Source of the DNA: a virus
Virus record (IMG/VR): IMGVR_UViG_3300037264_003420
Location: 1-23,268 of that record
Length of the DNA stretch: 23,268 bases
Reading direction: 5' to 3' (one strand)
The translations under genes and the position numbers were made by a program. The notes beneath the pieces were generated by a model. The model was not told the origin of the DNA and searched no databases. It saw nothing but the letters and a program-made list of their open reading frames with translations. Each line of letters opens with the position of its first letter. The first letter of the stretch is position 1. Shown here one piece after another: positions 5,636-12,974 of the stretch.

Positions 5636-6952
5636 ATGAAAAAGAAAAAAGAGATAGAAAAGAAATGCAAGAATTGCGTATGCGGAGATACACTAATTAT
5701 AATCGACAACTGCGTGAAAAGGATAGATGAAGCACGCAATGCAAAGAAAACATTTGTAAATAACAAATGGGAGAAAATTCTCAATTGGCAGTTTACTGGC
5801 AAAAAAGAAACCTTACAAATTACTACAACATTAGGTCTTCAATTAAAATTAACCAAGGATCATCTAATTGCAACGCCTAATGGATGGGTGCAAGCTGATA
5901 AAATCAAAATCAATGATGAGTTAATTTGCTTAAAAGAATATCAAAATAAAAATTTTGATTTAATAAGTGCGGAAGATGCTTTGTTCATAGGTGCAATAAC
6001 TGGAGATGGGTGGATAGGTCATTATAAACAAAAAGAAAAAATATTAACTGGAATCGGTTTCGGATTTTCGGCACAAAGATACGAAGATTGGAAGCCGATG
6101 TTAGAATATGCATCATTGAAATTTAATTCAAAAGAAAAAATACATTTTGTCAAAAACACAAAATCCCCTTTTATTAGGATAGATTGGAGAAATAAAAAGG
6201 CGGAAGAATTTCAAAAACTCTTCAATAAAAACCACATACCAGACATTGTATGGAAATCTTCAAAAACAATATGGGGGTCTTATCTAAAAGGATTATTCTC
6301 TACTGATGGGTGCCTATCATGTACCAAGAGTCAAATTCAAATAATGTTTTACCAAACAACAAAATCACTCATTTGTGAAGTTCAAATGATGCTTCGCATG
6401 ATGGGGATTTATAGTTATTTAACACATTCAAAAAGACCACCACATAAAGACCTTTGGTGCATTACGATAGGAAGAATAGAATCTGTTACTATGTTCCAAA
6501 AAAACATTGGATTTGTGGACTTTGCAAGAAATCTAAAATTAAATAAATTTATAACTGAAATTAATACGCCTAAATCGTCAAGATATAAAACAATAAGGAA
6601 AGTAAACAAAACGGAAAGAGTGAAATCAATAGAACTTTTAGAGGAATCGAATGTGTATGATATGAGTGTCGATAAAGAAGAAAGTTTTTTTGCAAATGGT
6701 ATTTTAGTTCATAATTGTCTTTTATACGACGACATTAAAGAACAATGTAAAGTCGCAATTTTAATAAACGGGGAACAGATACATCTGCCCGTTTCTCCTG
6801 AAGATAACTGCCATATGGACGAACTTGGGATTCCAGTTGAGCAAGTTCGTTGGTGGGTTGAAGACCCTAGAACGGGTAAGCCCACAGATGGAAAAGGAAT
6901 TGTTAAAATCGAATATCCAGAAGGCTTCTTTGGGGAGAATAATAAGAAATAA
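5636..6952 (+). CDS. Small Cys protein interrupted by a LAGLIDADG intein
   Basis: The 438-residue precursor consists of a 13-residue N-extein (MKKKKEIEKKCKN), a 347-residue intein (14-360) and a 78-residue C-extein starting CLLYDDIKEQC. After splicing the product would be 91 residues with cysteines at 11, 14, 24 and 45, a CxxC...C...C array suited to metal binding, and a conserved-looking tail (EQVRWWVEDPRTGKPTDGKG). I do not recognise the host protein. The start at 5636 gives the only frame that joins the intein; an out-of-frame ATG at 5632 is closer to the AGGTAGGG site. The stop overlaps the ATG of the Cys-rich gene (TAATG). Splicing is inferred from motifs. Confidence 0.8.
   Translation: MKKKKEIEKKCKNCVCGDTLIIIDNCVKRIDEARNAKKTFVNNKWEKILNWQFTGKKETLQITTTLGLQLKLTKDHLIATPNGWVQADKIKINDELICLKEYQNKNFDLISAEDALFIGAITGDGWIGHYKQKEKILTGIGFGFSAQRYEDWKPMLEYASLKFNSKEKIHFVKNTKSPFIRIDWRNKKAEEFQKLFNKNHIPDIVWKSSKTIWGSYLKGLFSTDGCLSCTKSQIQIMFYQTTKSLICEVQMMLRMMGIYSYLTHSKRPPHKDLWCITIGRIESVTMFQKNIGFVDFARNLKLNKFITEINTPKSSRYKTIRKVNKTERVKSIELLEESNVYDMSVDKEESFFANGILVHNCLLYDDIKEQCKVAILINGEQIHLPVSPEDNCHMDELGIPVEQVRWWVEDPRTGKPTDGKGIVKIEYPEGFFGENNKK
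5675..6715 (+). mobile_element. Intein with LAGLIDADG homing endonuclease
   Basis: The 347-residue insert starts CVCGDTLIII (splicing block A), has a block B region (LTKDHLIATPNGW), two dodecapeptide motifs GAITGDGWIG and GLFSTDGCLS typical of homing endonucleases, block F (VYDMSVDKEESFFANGILV) and the terminal VHN followed by Cys as the +1 nucleophile. All residues needed for class 1 splicing are present: Cys1, block B His, penultimate His, final Asn and +1 Cys. It is inserted between Asn and the second Cys of a CKNC motif. Confidence 0.9.
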
Positions 6953-7758
6953 TGCAGACTGGTTGCCAACCTCCATTTGTCAACGGTACGGGCGGCTGGT
7001 GTGGGTGTAACTGTAGATGTTGCCCGCCACCATGCTGTTGCGTGATTTCTGTATACTTTGAATGTGGTTCGCCATATAACGAAGAGTGTGCGCCTGAAGG
7101 CTGTTTCGGTTTAAGCTGTGCGCCATTTACACTTACTATGGCGAACTCACAGCCACTTCAACAAGTCAATAATCCTGCATGGACAAATCTGGCACTGCCA
7201 ACCCCTACGCCTGAATTGCCTGAATTTAGCAATTTGCCAATCCGCTCTAAAGACGGTAAATTCCAGCTTGGCACTGGTAGCGTACCATGCACAATACCTT
7301 GCTCAAACGTCTGCGTAGAATTAACATGCGGTGGTGGACCAACTCCTTGTTGCTGCCTACAATTAAAAGATGGCAAAATATATTCTGTCGGTAATGGGCA
7401 TGTTACCGCACCAACAATTGTTGATATACCGAGCAGTTGTGTGTATGCATATGTTTACATTAATGGAATGCCACCACCAGTGTTTGTTTGTGACGGCCAA
7501 GAGATTGTCGTCACTTTAGCTCCTATAGAAGAAGAATGCTGTTGCTGCCAGCAGGTTGATGTACAATGCTGTGGGTGTGAAACACAAATGGGATTTGCCA
7601 AGAAGCAAATCCCATTGTGGGTAAGAAAAACTGATAAACTAACTGGCAAGACTAAGATTAATCCAGAGACTGGCTTGCCTATACTTGCCATTAACAAGGC
7701 AGCACTTATACAACGTATCCAAGAAAGAGCTATGAAATCAAGACGAAGAGGCAAATAG
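6952..7758 (+). CDS. Very Cys-rich protein of unknown function (29 Cys in 268)
   Basis: The ATG at 6952 overlaps the stop of the intein gene; GGGGAG lies about 13 bases upstream. Cysteines cluster in four places: 17-31 (CGCNCRCCPPPCCC), 39-54, 109-136 (ending PCCC), and 197-213 (CCCCQQ...CCGC). Between them are beta-rich segments (VYAYVYINGMPPPVFVC, EIVVTLAP). The final 50 residues are different: a basic, Cys-free tail (QIPLWVRKTDKLTGK... ERAMKSRRRGK). There is no signal peptide, so cytoplasmic metal clusters are as plausible as disulfides. The gene is convergent with, and overlaps by 21 bases, the helicase gene at 7738. No family is recognised. Confidence 0.75.
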   Translation: MQTGCQPPFVNGTGGWCGCNCRCCPPPCCCVISVYFECGSPYNEECAPEGCFGLSCAPFTLTMANSQPLQQVNNPAWTNLALPTPTPELPEFSNLPIRSKDGKFQLGTGSVPCTIPCSNVCVELTCGGGPTPCCCLQLKDGKIYSVGNGHVTAPTIVDIPSSCVYAYVYINGMPPPVFVCDGQEIVVTLAPIEEECCCCQQVDVQCCGCETQMGFAKKQIPLWVRKTDKLTGKTKINPETGLPILAINKAALIQRIQERAMKSRRRGK

Positions 7759-9771
7759 TCTCTTCGCTTCCGCTAGTATTTCGTCAACTTCCGCTGTCTT
7801 CAAACCAGTAGCCTTGCGAACCCTTTCTGGACTATTGATAATAGATAGGAAATCCCTTAACCCTTCCTTCCAGAGTTTGTTCGCTCTCACTTTGCCGATA
7901 TGCGGAAGCTGACATAGTTCAACCATTGGCCCCTTGACACCATAAGTAACTCTTAACTGAAGCTGCCTGAGCCAACTAGTCTTTTGCCACTTGCCTGTGA
8001 ACCCATCAATAGCTTGAATAACTTGATTCAGACGCGGAAAATCAAAGTGTAATCCCCTTGTAAGTGACACAAAGATTGGATTGCTATTACCATTCATCAT
8101 CTGATGATATGCGTATGCAACTTTGATTGCTGGTTCCATCACAGCGCCTTTACCAAAAGCTTGATGCACCTGATTGGCAAACAAACTCATTTCTTCACGC
8201 TCTGCCTTACTGACAATGCCGAATCTATGAGTGTCTAAATTTGCCAATGCAACTGCCACTGATAAGTCGTCATTCTCTTTGTTGTTATCAAACAAAGCAG
8301 TAAAATTCTTCTTCAAATCAGACACATCGAACGGCGAGAAGTAGAACAAACTAGCAATCTTACCGATAGAAGTTACTGTATATTGACCTTCTTCTTCCCA
8401 GACCGCACCGCACTTCTTTAATAATTCCATAGTATGGTCAACGATACTTTCATCTAATTCATTAGCCTGGAAACAAGCCAAACTTCTCTTATACCAATGA
8501 TGCACATCATCGCGGTTCTTAATAGTCTCTTGATGTATTTCACTTACTAAATGGAAGGCAAGCACCTTATGGTGTTCACCCATCGCTGCCAACATCTGTG
8601 ATTGAATCAACTGTGGCTTTTTAATCCTTTCTTTATGCATATCATAAGTCTTCTCTGGTAGCAGTACATATGCATCGCCAACAGGATCAAATGCTGGACG
8701 ACCAGCACGCCCGAACATTTGCCATATATCATAAGTTGCCACTTCATCTAAACCACGATGGACGCCAAGAATGATTACTCTTCTGGCTGGAAGATTAAGT
8801 CCCCATGCCAACGTACTTGTAGCAACTATAACACGCAGATTCTTATTAGTTTTGAATTCTTTCTCGACTTTATTTCTCTTGGCTTTATCTAAATCTGCAT
8901 TATGAACTTCGCACTTAATGCCTGCTCCTGTCAGGGCTTCTTTCATTAAAGCACAAGTCTTCTTGGTGTGAGAGAATATCAGGAACTTATCATCTGGGTA
9001 GTATTCCACTATCTCCAGTGCCATATTTACTTTTTGTTTCTCGTTATCATCATAGGAACGTTCTCCGTCCCAATACTTCTCATAATGAAGGTTTAGTGGG
9101 CATGGTCTGTAAGTAGACTTCAACAAAACAGTGTGCTTATTATTCAGGATGAAGCTCGTCCAATCAGCAAGCTCATCAACATTAGGCATGGTTGCGGACA
9201 GGAAAACTAATCTGCAATTCTTATTAATTTCAGTGAATCGCATCATGCCAGCTTCTAGGTGGTCGCCGCGATTTGGCACCGTCAATAGATGCACTTCATC
9301 TGCTACGAGTGTGCCAACCTTCATCAAGAACTCGCTACGTTCTGAGCCAAGGTTACGCACCCTGGAATTAAACATTTCATAACTCATAACAATCAAATCC
9401 GCAGCTTCTAATTCCTTCTTACGTTCTGCCGTCAAACGATAGTCGCCAGTGCAAACCGATATTTTCAAATCTCCGAAATGATGGTTTTCATCTTGCCAGT
9501 CATCAATTTTTTCTTGTGCCAATGCTTTCAATGGCACAAGGTACAAGCCCTTACCTTTACGTTTACGGACTTCGTGTGACAATACCATTTCTGCACATAC
9601 TGTTTTCCCTGAAGATGTAGCAGTAGCAATCAGTATGTTATTATCTTTGTCGTAATATTCTAGAATCCTGCTTTGTACTGGATTGAATTTGTCGAAAGGA
9701 AATTTGGCAAGTGGGAATGTACTTGCATCAACTAAATCTCCACGATCACCTACTTTAACTACTGGAGGCAT
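7738..9771 (-). CDS. Hel308/Ski2-like superfamily 2 DNA helicase
   Basis: 677 residues with a GAGGAG ribosome site. Motifs in order are Q-motif-like NPVQ (30-33), Walker A ATSSGKT (51-57), motif Ia VPLKALAQEK (79-88), DEVH (158-161), SAT (192-194), motif IV FSHTK, motif V TSTLAWGLNLPA (318-329) and motif VI QMFGRAGRP (351-359). The C-terminal part resembles the winged-helix/ratchet region of Hel308 and ends in a helix-hairpin-helix (LPHIGKVRANKLWKEG, about 617-632). Such 3'-5' helicases act on stalled forks and recombination intermediates, and this one would serve phage replication or repair. It is not the UvsW or Dda type found in T4. Confidence 0.9.
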   Translation of the reverse strand: MPPVVKVGDRGDLVDASTFPLAKFPFDKFNPVQSRILEYYDKDNNILIATATSSGKTVCAEMVLSHEVRKRKGKGLYLVPLKALAQEKIDDWQDENHHFGDLKISVCTGDYRLTAERKKELEAADLIVMSYEMFNSRVRNLGSERSEFLMKVGTLVADEVHLLTVPNRGDHLEAGMMRFTEINKNCRLVFLSATMPNVDELADWTSFILNNKHTVLLKSTYRPCPLNLHYEKYWDGERSYDDNEKQKVNMALEIVEYYPDDKFLIFSHTKKTCALMKEALTGAGIKCEVHNADLDKAKRNKVEKEFKTNKNLRVIVATSTLAWGLNLPARRVIILGVHRGLDEVATYDIWQMFGRAGRPAFDPVGDAYVLLPEKTYDMHKERIKKPQLIQSQMLAAMGEHHKVLAFHLVSEIHQETIKNRDDVHHWYKRSLACFQANELDESIVDHTMELLKKCGAVWEEEGQYTVTSIGKIASLFYFSPFDVSDLKKNFTALFDNNKENDDLSVAVALANLDTHRFGIVSKAEREEMSLFANQVHQAFGKGAVMEPAIKVAYAYHQMMNGNSNPIFVSLTRGLHFDFPRLNQVIQAIDGFTGKWQKTSWLRQLQLRVTYGVKGPMVELCQLPHIGKVRANKLWKEGLRDFLSIINSPERVRKATGLKTAEVDEILAEAKRLFASSS

Positions 9772-9789
9772 ATTCTACTCCTCAATAAA

Positions 9790-9824
9790 TAGGCTGGACC
9801 TAGCACAACACTAGGTCCAGCCTA
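9790..9824 (-). terminator. Hairpin upstream of the Hel308-like gene
   Basis: A perfect 14-base-pair inverted repeat (9790-9803 and 9811-9824) with a seven-base loop lies between the stop of the gene at 9833 and the start of the helicase at 9771. On the minus strand it is followed by ATTTATTG, a weak U-tract, so it could be a partial terminator that limits read-through into the helicase. Confidence 0.6.
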
Positions 9825-9832
9825 AAATTACC

Positions 9833-10228
9833 TTATTTGTGGTAGGTTTTTTCTGCGTTTTTCATTTCTAGCATAACCGTTTGAACCAGCACTCCCGAAC
9901 TTCTTATGGTTATACGATTTTGCTTGAAATGATACAACAGATTTTCTGCTAATTTGCTCATGAAATCACTAACATCATAATGAGAAGCAGGACTATTTGG
10001 GTATGTGATAGCAGACACTTCCCATCCATCTTCATGATAATCCTTCATCGTGAACGTTACGGTATCACTCACTTTCACAGGCATGGACTTAGGAAATTCG
10101 TGCTGGAATTTACTGATTTGATTCAGCACGTCTTTCCTTGTGAAAGACGGTCCATTGTAACCTTCTCTACTTCCGATGCAAAAAGTTACTTCATAGGTTG
10201 GCGAATACTTGAGTTCGTGATTATCCAT
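9833..10228 (-). CDS. Protein of unknown function, 131 residues
   Basis: I choose the ATG at 10228 (MDNHELKYSPTYEV) because it overlaps the stop of the upstream gene and follows a G-rich CGGGGGC; the longer frame to 10318 would run through that gene. The protein is mixed alpha/beta with a strand-rich first half (TYEVTFCIG, DTVTFTM) and a helix ending in LLYHFKQNRITI. No motif is recognised. It is coupled to 10221-10487 and followed by a strong hairpin, so these two form a small transcription unit. Confidence 0.65.
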   Translation of the reverse strand: MDNHELKYSPTYEVTFCIGSREGYNGPSFTRKDVLNQISKFQHEFPKSMPVKVSDTVTFTMKDYHEDGWEVSAITYPNSPASHYDVSDFMSKLAENLLYHFKQNRITIRSSGVLVQTVMLEMKNAEKTYHK

Positions 10229-10487
10229 GTGAAGCCCCCGCATCTGGAACACGCCTTGAAAACTCTCTGTCAATGGCCGCAGCCACAGCATCCAGTACAG
10301 CAAAGAATTCTTCACCATTCTTTGCCGCGCCTAAAAGTCTATCCATATCAGAACTTTTGGATATGAAATCCGTACATTCTGATAAATCAGAACCGATCCT
10401 ATTATTGAATCTTTCCGCTAGATACTTAAGATTGTCGAAGGACAACTTAGAAACATAGTCCTTAACCGACGTATCAACCTTCTTCAT
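10221..10487 (-). CDS. Small helical protein of unknown function
   Basis: 88 residues starting MKKVDTSVKDYVSKLS behind a good AAGGGAG ribosome site. It appears entirely helical, with an alanine-rich C-terminal helix (FFAVLDAVAAAIDREFSRR). No family is recognised. Its end overlaps the start of the gene at 10228 by eight bases. Confidence 0.65.
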   Translation of the reverse strand: MKKVDTSVKDYVSKLSFDNLKYLAERFNNRIGSDLSECTDFISKSSDMDRLLGAAKNGEEFFAVLDAVAAAIDREFSRRVPDAGASHG

Positions 10488-10596
10488 TACTCGCTCCCTT
10501 AATAATTAGACACGCTAATGCACCAGACCAACTAAAACATATTAATTGCTTCTATCTCTAGTGCATTCGAAGGTAACTAACACTATATCAAAAAAA
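10488..10596. other. 109-base intergenic gap
   Basis: No gene is seen. The minus strand holds the ribosome site of the gene at 10487, and upstream of it an AT-rich stretch (CAATTAATATG) that could contain a promoter, though no pair of -35 and -10 boxes stands out. Confidence 0.4.
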
Positions 10597-10896
10597 TTAC
10601 ACCACGTCTAGTCTTCTTATCTTCTCGCCGTTGTCATCAATGACGGTATCCTCAAATACTATCAATTTAGTATCATCGTTGAACCTAAGACCAAGATTGT
10701 AGGAATCAAGAATAGCCATTTTGTCTTCCTTGGCTGCTGTAATCCAGCAATAGTCATTGACATTAACCAACTCGCCATGAACACCGATTTGATTTGTGCC
10801 TATTTCTAAAACAATTCCATCTGGTAATAACAATTTCAGATTTCCATATCTCTGAAGGTGATTGATTAATAATGCTTGAATTTTGTTGTTTAACAT
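10597..10896 (-). CDS. Small beta-rich protein of unknown function
   Basis: The ATG at 10896 is preceded by GAGGAAA at correct spacing; an in-frame GTG at 10911 would place that site inside the gene. The 99 residues begin MLNNKIQALLINHLQ and continue with alternating short strands (LKLLLPDGIVLEIG, KLIVFEDTVID). It resembles many small phage proteins, and I recognise no family. Upstream, TATACT at 10931-10936 on the minus strand could be a -10 box, but no good -35 is at normal spacing. Confidence 0.65.
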   Translation of the reverse strand: MLNNKIQALLINHLQRYGNLKLLLPDGIVLEIGTNQIGVHGELVNVNDYCWITAAKEDKMAILDSYNLGLRFNDDTKLIVFEDTVIDDNGEKIRRLDVV

Positions 10897-10967
10897 GACT
10901 ATTTTCCTCACAAATAGATTTGAACTGTGAAGTATATAGCCTTAATAAACTTGGTAATTCAAAATTT

Positions 10968-11429
10968 TTAGTAGAAGTTCACTTTTGCTGGATTTAAACA
11001 TCTGTAACAAAATCCCTCGTAGGAACAGTCCGAAACATCGAGTTTATAAGGGTTTTTTATAGGTGAATTATTCAAATCCAAAACAACCGTCCAACAATAA
11101 ACCTTACGACTTTCCTTTATAAAGTCCACATAAGAAAGCTCCCTGTCGCCAAGAAAACTCTTACCAATCTTACATACTAACGAAAAGGGTAGGAACGGTG
11201 CGTGCCTACCTGTAATCTGCAAAATCTCTAAATAATGCTCGGTCCAGTCAGCTTTATTGTAATAGACGATGACACTATAACCGTCCACCGTCATTTCACG
11301 ACTCTTTATAAAACCTATATCATCTTCATCTTCGGGCGGTACTTTCGGGAAATTATAAGGCATTAGAAATGCCCCAAATGATTTCATTTCCTTTATATTT
11401 TGCTCAAGACTTTTATTTTCAATCAACAT
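10968..11429 (-). CDS. Protein of unknown function next to the amidoligase
   Basis: 153 residues from the ATG at 11429. The first third is acidic (KVPPEDEDDIGF), the middle carries alternating strands (YSVIVYYNKADWTEHYLEIL), and the end has a YEGFCYRCLNP element with a CxxC that could bind metal. It lies 20 bases downstream of the amidoligase gene on the same strand and is probably cotranscribed. It is neither a glutamine amidotransferase nor a gamma-glutamyl cyclotransferase, the usual amidoligase partners. GGGG just before the start is a weak ribosome site. Confidence 0.65.
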   Translation of the reverse strand: MLIENKSLEQNIKEMKSFGAFLMPYNFPKVPPEDEDDIGFIKSREMTVDGYSVIVYYNKADWTEHYLEILQITGRHAPFLPFSLVCKIGKSFLGDRELSYVDFIKESRKVYCWTVVLDLNNSPIKNPYKLDVSDCSYEGFCYRCLNPAKVNFY

Positions 11430-11449
11430 ATGGCCCCATAATTATTTAG

Positions 11450-12415
11450 TTAAGAGGAGTAAATTTTGCCATACAACACCTCATTAAGTAATGTTGGTTG
11501 TAACGCTTCTTGCGGTTCAATATTGAATTTATTGATTAACTCGTTGACCTGTTTACTAGTTATAATTCTCATGTGCTTAAAAAATTCATCAATCTCAGAT
11601 TTATGATTATAATAAATTCTCGCCAAAAACCAATCCCTAATTTGCTCCATGCCCGCCGACAAATCTCCGTTAAACCCCAAAAAGTTAATAACATCATCTA
11701 AATCCAACCAACTTAAATCATCTGGTTCAATATCTTTAGCAACTTCAAAGAAATGTATCAATAACCTAATCCAGTTTTTAACAAAAAAGGCATTCCTGCA
11801 CAGCTTATGTTCCCCAAGTCTAAACTCCAAAGTGTCTAAATCCCCAGAAACTAAATGATACGCATTAGCACTTAAATATTTATCGAATCCAAAAGTATCT
11901 ATTAACTCGTCGTCGGAGACAGACCCCATTTCCCATGCACACAACCCAAAAAACTGACAGAATCTACTGTTCTTCCTGCTACTAGGCACGCTATCAAAAA
12001 ACACAGGCTCACACTTAATCCACCACCTCAAAACATTAGCAATCTGCTTCGTACTTAAATCAGCTGTATTAATGTGTACATGAAAAGAACACCTGCCATC
12101 CGCAGAAATATCCTTTGTGTTAAAGGCATCAATCACCTTGACAATGTTCCTAAGTCCTAACCAACCACTTGAAACGGGTGAACAGACTTCTATCCCGCAG
12201 CTATTATCAGGCTTCAACACCCAATGACCAAGTGTTTTATACCAGTGCGTGTTACCGTAACCCCTTACCTCAACATATTCATCCAAAACAGATGAAATCA
12301 GGTTCGCCACATCATGAATGCCTTTCGGAAAAGCATTATGTTTGGTTTCTGCAACAGAATCAAAAGCATTTAATTCTGCCTCTATACCAAAAGGTCTACA
12401 ATAATAAAATTTCAT
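11450..12415 (-). CDS. Amidoligase_2-family COOH-NH2 ligase
   Basis: I choose the ATG at 12415 (MKFYYCRPFGIEAEL), which has AAGAGA upstream; a longer frame to 12529 would overlap the divergent gene. The 321-residue product shows the three hallmark motifs of the glutamine-synthetase-like amidoligase family: FGIEAEL (9-15), KPDNSCGIEVCSPV (68-81, with Asp and Glu that bind metal) and SFHVHIN (110-116). The C-terminal half is helical and less conserved. These ATP-dependent enzymes form amide bonds between a carboxylate and an amine, and phage members have been proposed to modify host envelope peptides or make small peptides. The substrate here is unknown. Confidence 0.85.
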   Translation of the reverse strand: MKFYYCRPFGIEAELNAFDSVAETKHNAFPKGIHDVANLISSVLDEYVEVRGYGNTHWYKTLGHWVLKPDNSCGIEVCSPVSSGWLGLRNIVKVIDAFNTKDISADGRCSFHVHINTADLSTKQIANVLRWWIKCEPVFFDSVPSSRKNSRFCQFFGLCAWEMGSVSDDELIDTFGFDKYLSANAYHLVSGDLDTLEFRLGEHKLCRNAFFVKNWIRLLIHFFEVAKDIEPDDLSWLDLDDVINFLGFNGDLSAGMEQIRDWFLARIYYNHKSEIDEFFKHMRIITSKQVNELINKFNIEPQEALQPTLLNEVLYGKIYSS

Positions 12416-12421
12416 AATCTC

Positions 12422-12450
12422 TTGACCTGCACACATACATTTTATATAAT
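12422..12450 (+). promoter_or_regulatory. Near-consensus sigma70 promoter
   Basis: TTGACC (12422-12427) and TATAAT (12445-12450) are separated by exactly 17 bases. Transcription would start near 12457 and read the gene at 12480. The box lies in the divergent gap to the amidoligase gene and may also affect that gene. Confidence 0.85.
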
Positions 12451-12479
12451 ACTTTAAAATCCCGCAAGAGATAAATATT

Positions 12480-12950
12480 ATGAAACAATGCTTGATGATC
12501 CGCACGAATGATCGTAAAAAGTTGTTCACTCATGAAAAGAACCTGCCACAACTCATCGAATTCTCAAAAGCATTCAATGCTGAGATTTCCATCGTTCAAA
12601 TTTCAAATGAGAAAGAAATCCTAGAGTTGGAAGAATTAGCCCCTGCCCTGTGTGAGAAAAGATCACAAAATCAAACAGAATATGAAGTTGTAGAAATTAA
12701 ACTCAAACCAAGAGAAAGCCGACAAACCATATTAAAAAGAGCTAAATATATCAAAAACACTATCAAAAGGAATCTCGTTAAGGGCAAAGTGGTATCTTTG
12801 AGGGATTTATCCAAGAAATACAAGAAGTACAAAATTACGACTGCATGTTTGTGTAATCATTTCAAACAAACTAGACATGAACTGGAACGGCAAGGTTACG
12901 TTTTTGTTAAGGTTGGCGGCGGCAAATACAAACTTACACCTGCCGTTTGA
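12480..12950 (+). CDS. Basic protein of unknown function, possible DNA binding
   Basis: 156 residues from the ATG at 12480 with a weak AAGAG site. The N-terminal 60 residues are mixed; the centre is strongly basic (ILKRAKYIKNTIKRNLVKGK) and the C-terminal 50 residues (VSLRDLSKKYKKYKITTACLCNHF... YVFVKVGGGKYKL) have the spacing of a helix-turn-helix followed by a beta wing. A winged-helix regulator is plausible but unproven. It is a single-gene unit with its own strong promoter and a terminator hairpin, and a strong host-type promoter suggests early expression. Confidence 0.65.
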   Translation: MKQCLMIRTNDRKKLFTHEKNLPQLIEFSKAFNAEISIVQISNEKEILELEELAPALCEKRSQNQTEYEVVEIKLKPRESRQTILKRAKYIKNTIKRNLVKGKVVSLRDLSKKYKKYKITTACLCNHFKQTRHELERQGYVFVKVGGGKYKLTPAV

Positions 12951-12966
12951 GACAGCAGGTGTAAGT
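12932..12966. terminator. Bidirectional hairpin between convergent genes
   Basis: A 12-base-pair perfect inverted repeat (12932-12943 and 12955-12966) with an 11-base loop that contains the TGA stop of the plus-strand gene. GTTT follows on the plus strand and TTTG on the minus strand. It lies just past the end of the recA-like gene at 12975, so it may serve both. Confidence 0.65.
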
Positions 12967-12974
12967 GTTTGATA

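Noticed and set aside
12416-12529. N-terminal extension of the amidoligase
   Set aside because: It would overlap the divergent gene at 12480 and the sigma70 promoter, and the family motif FGIEAEL normally sits near the N-terminus, as it does with the start at 12415.
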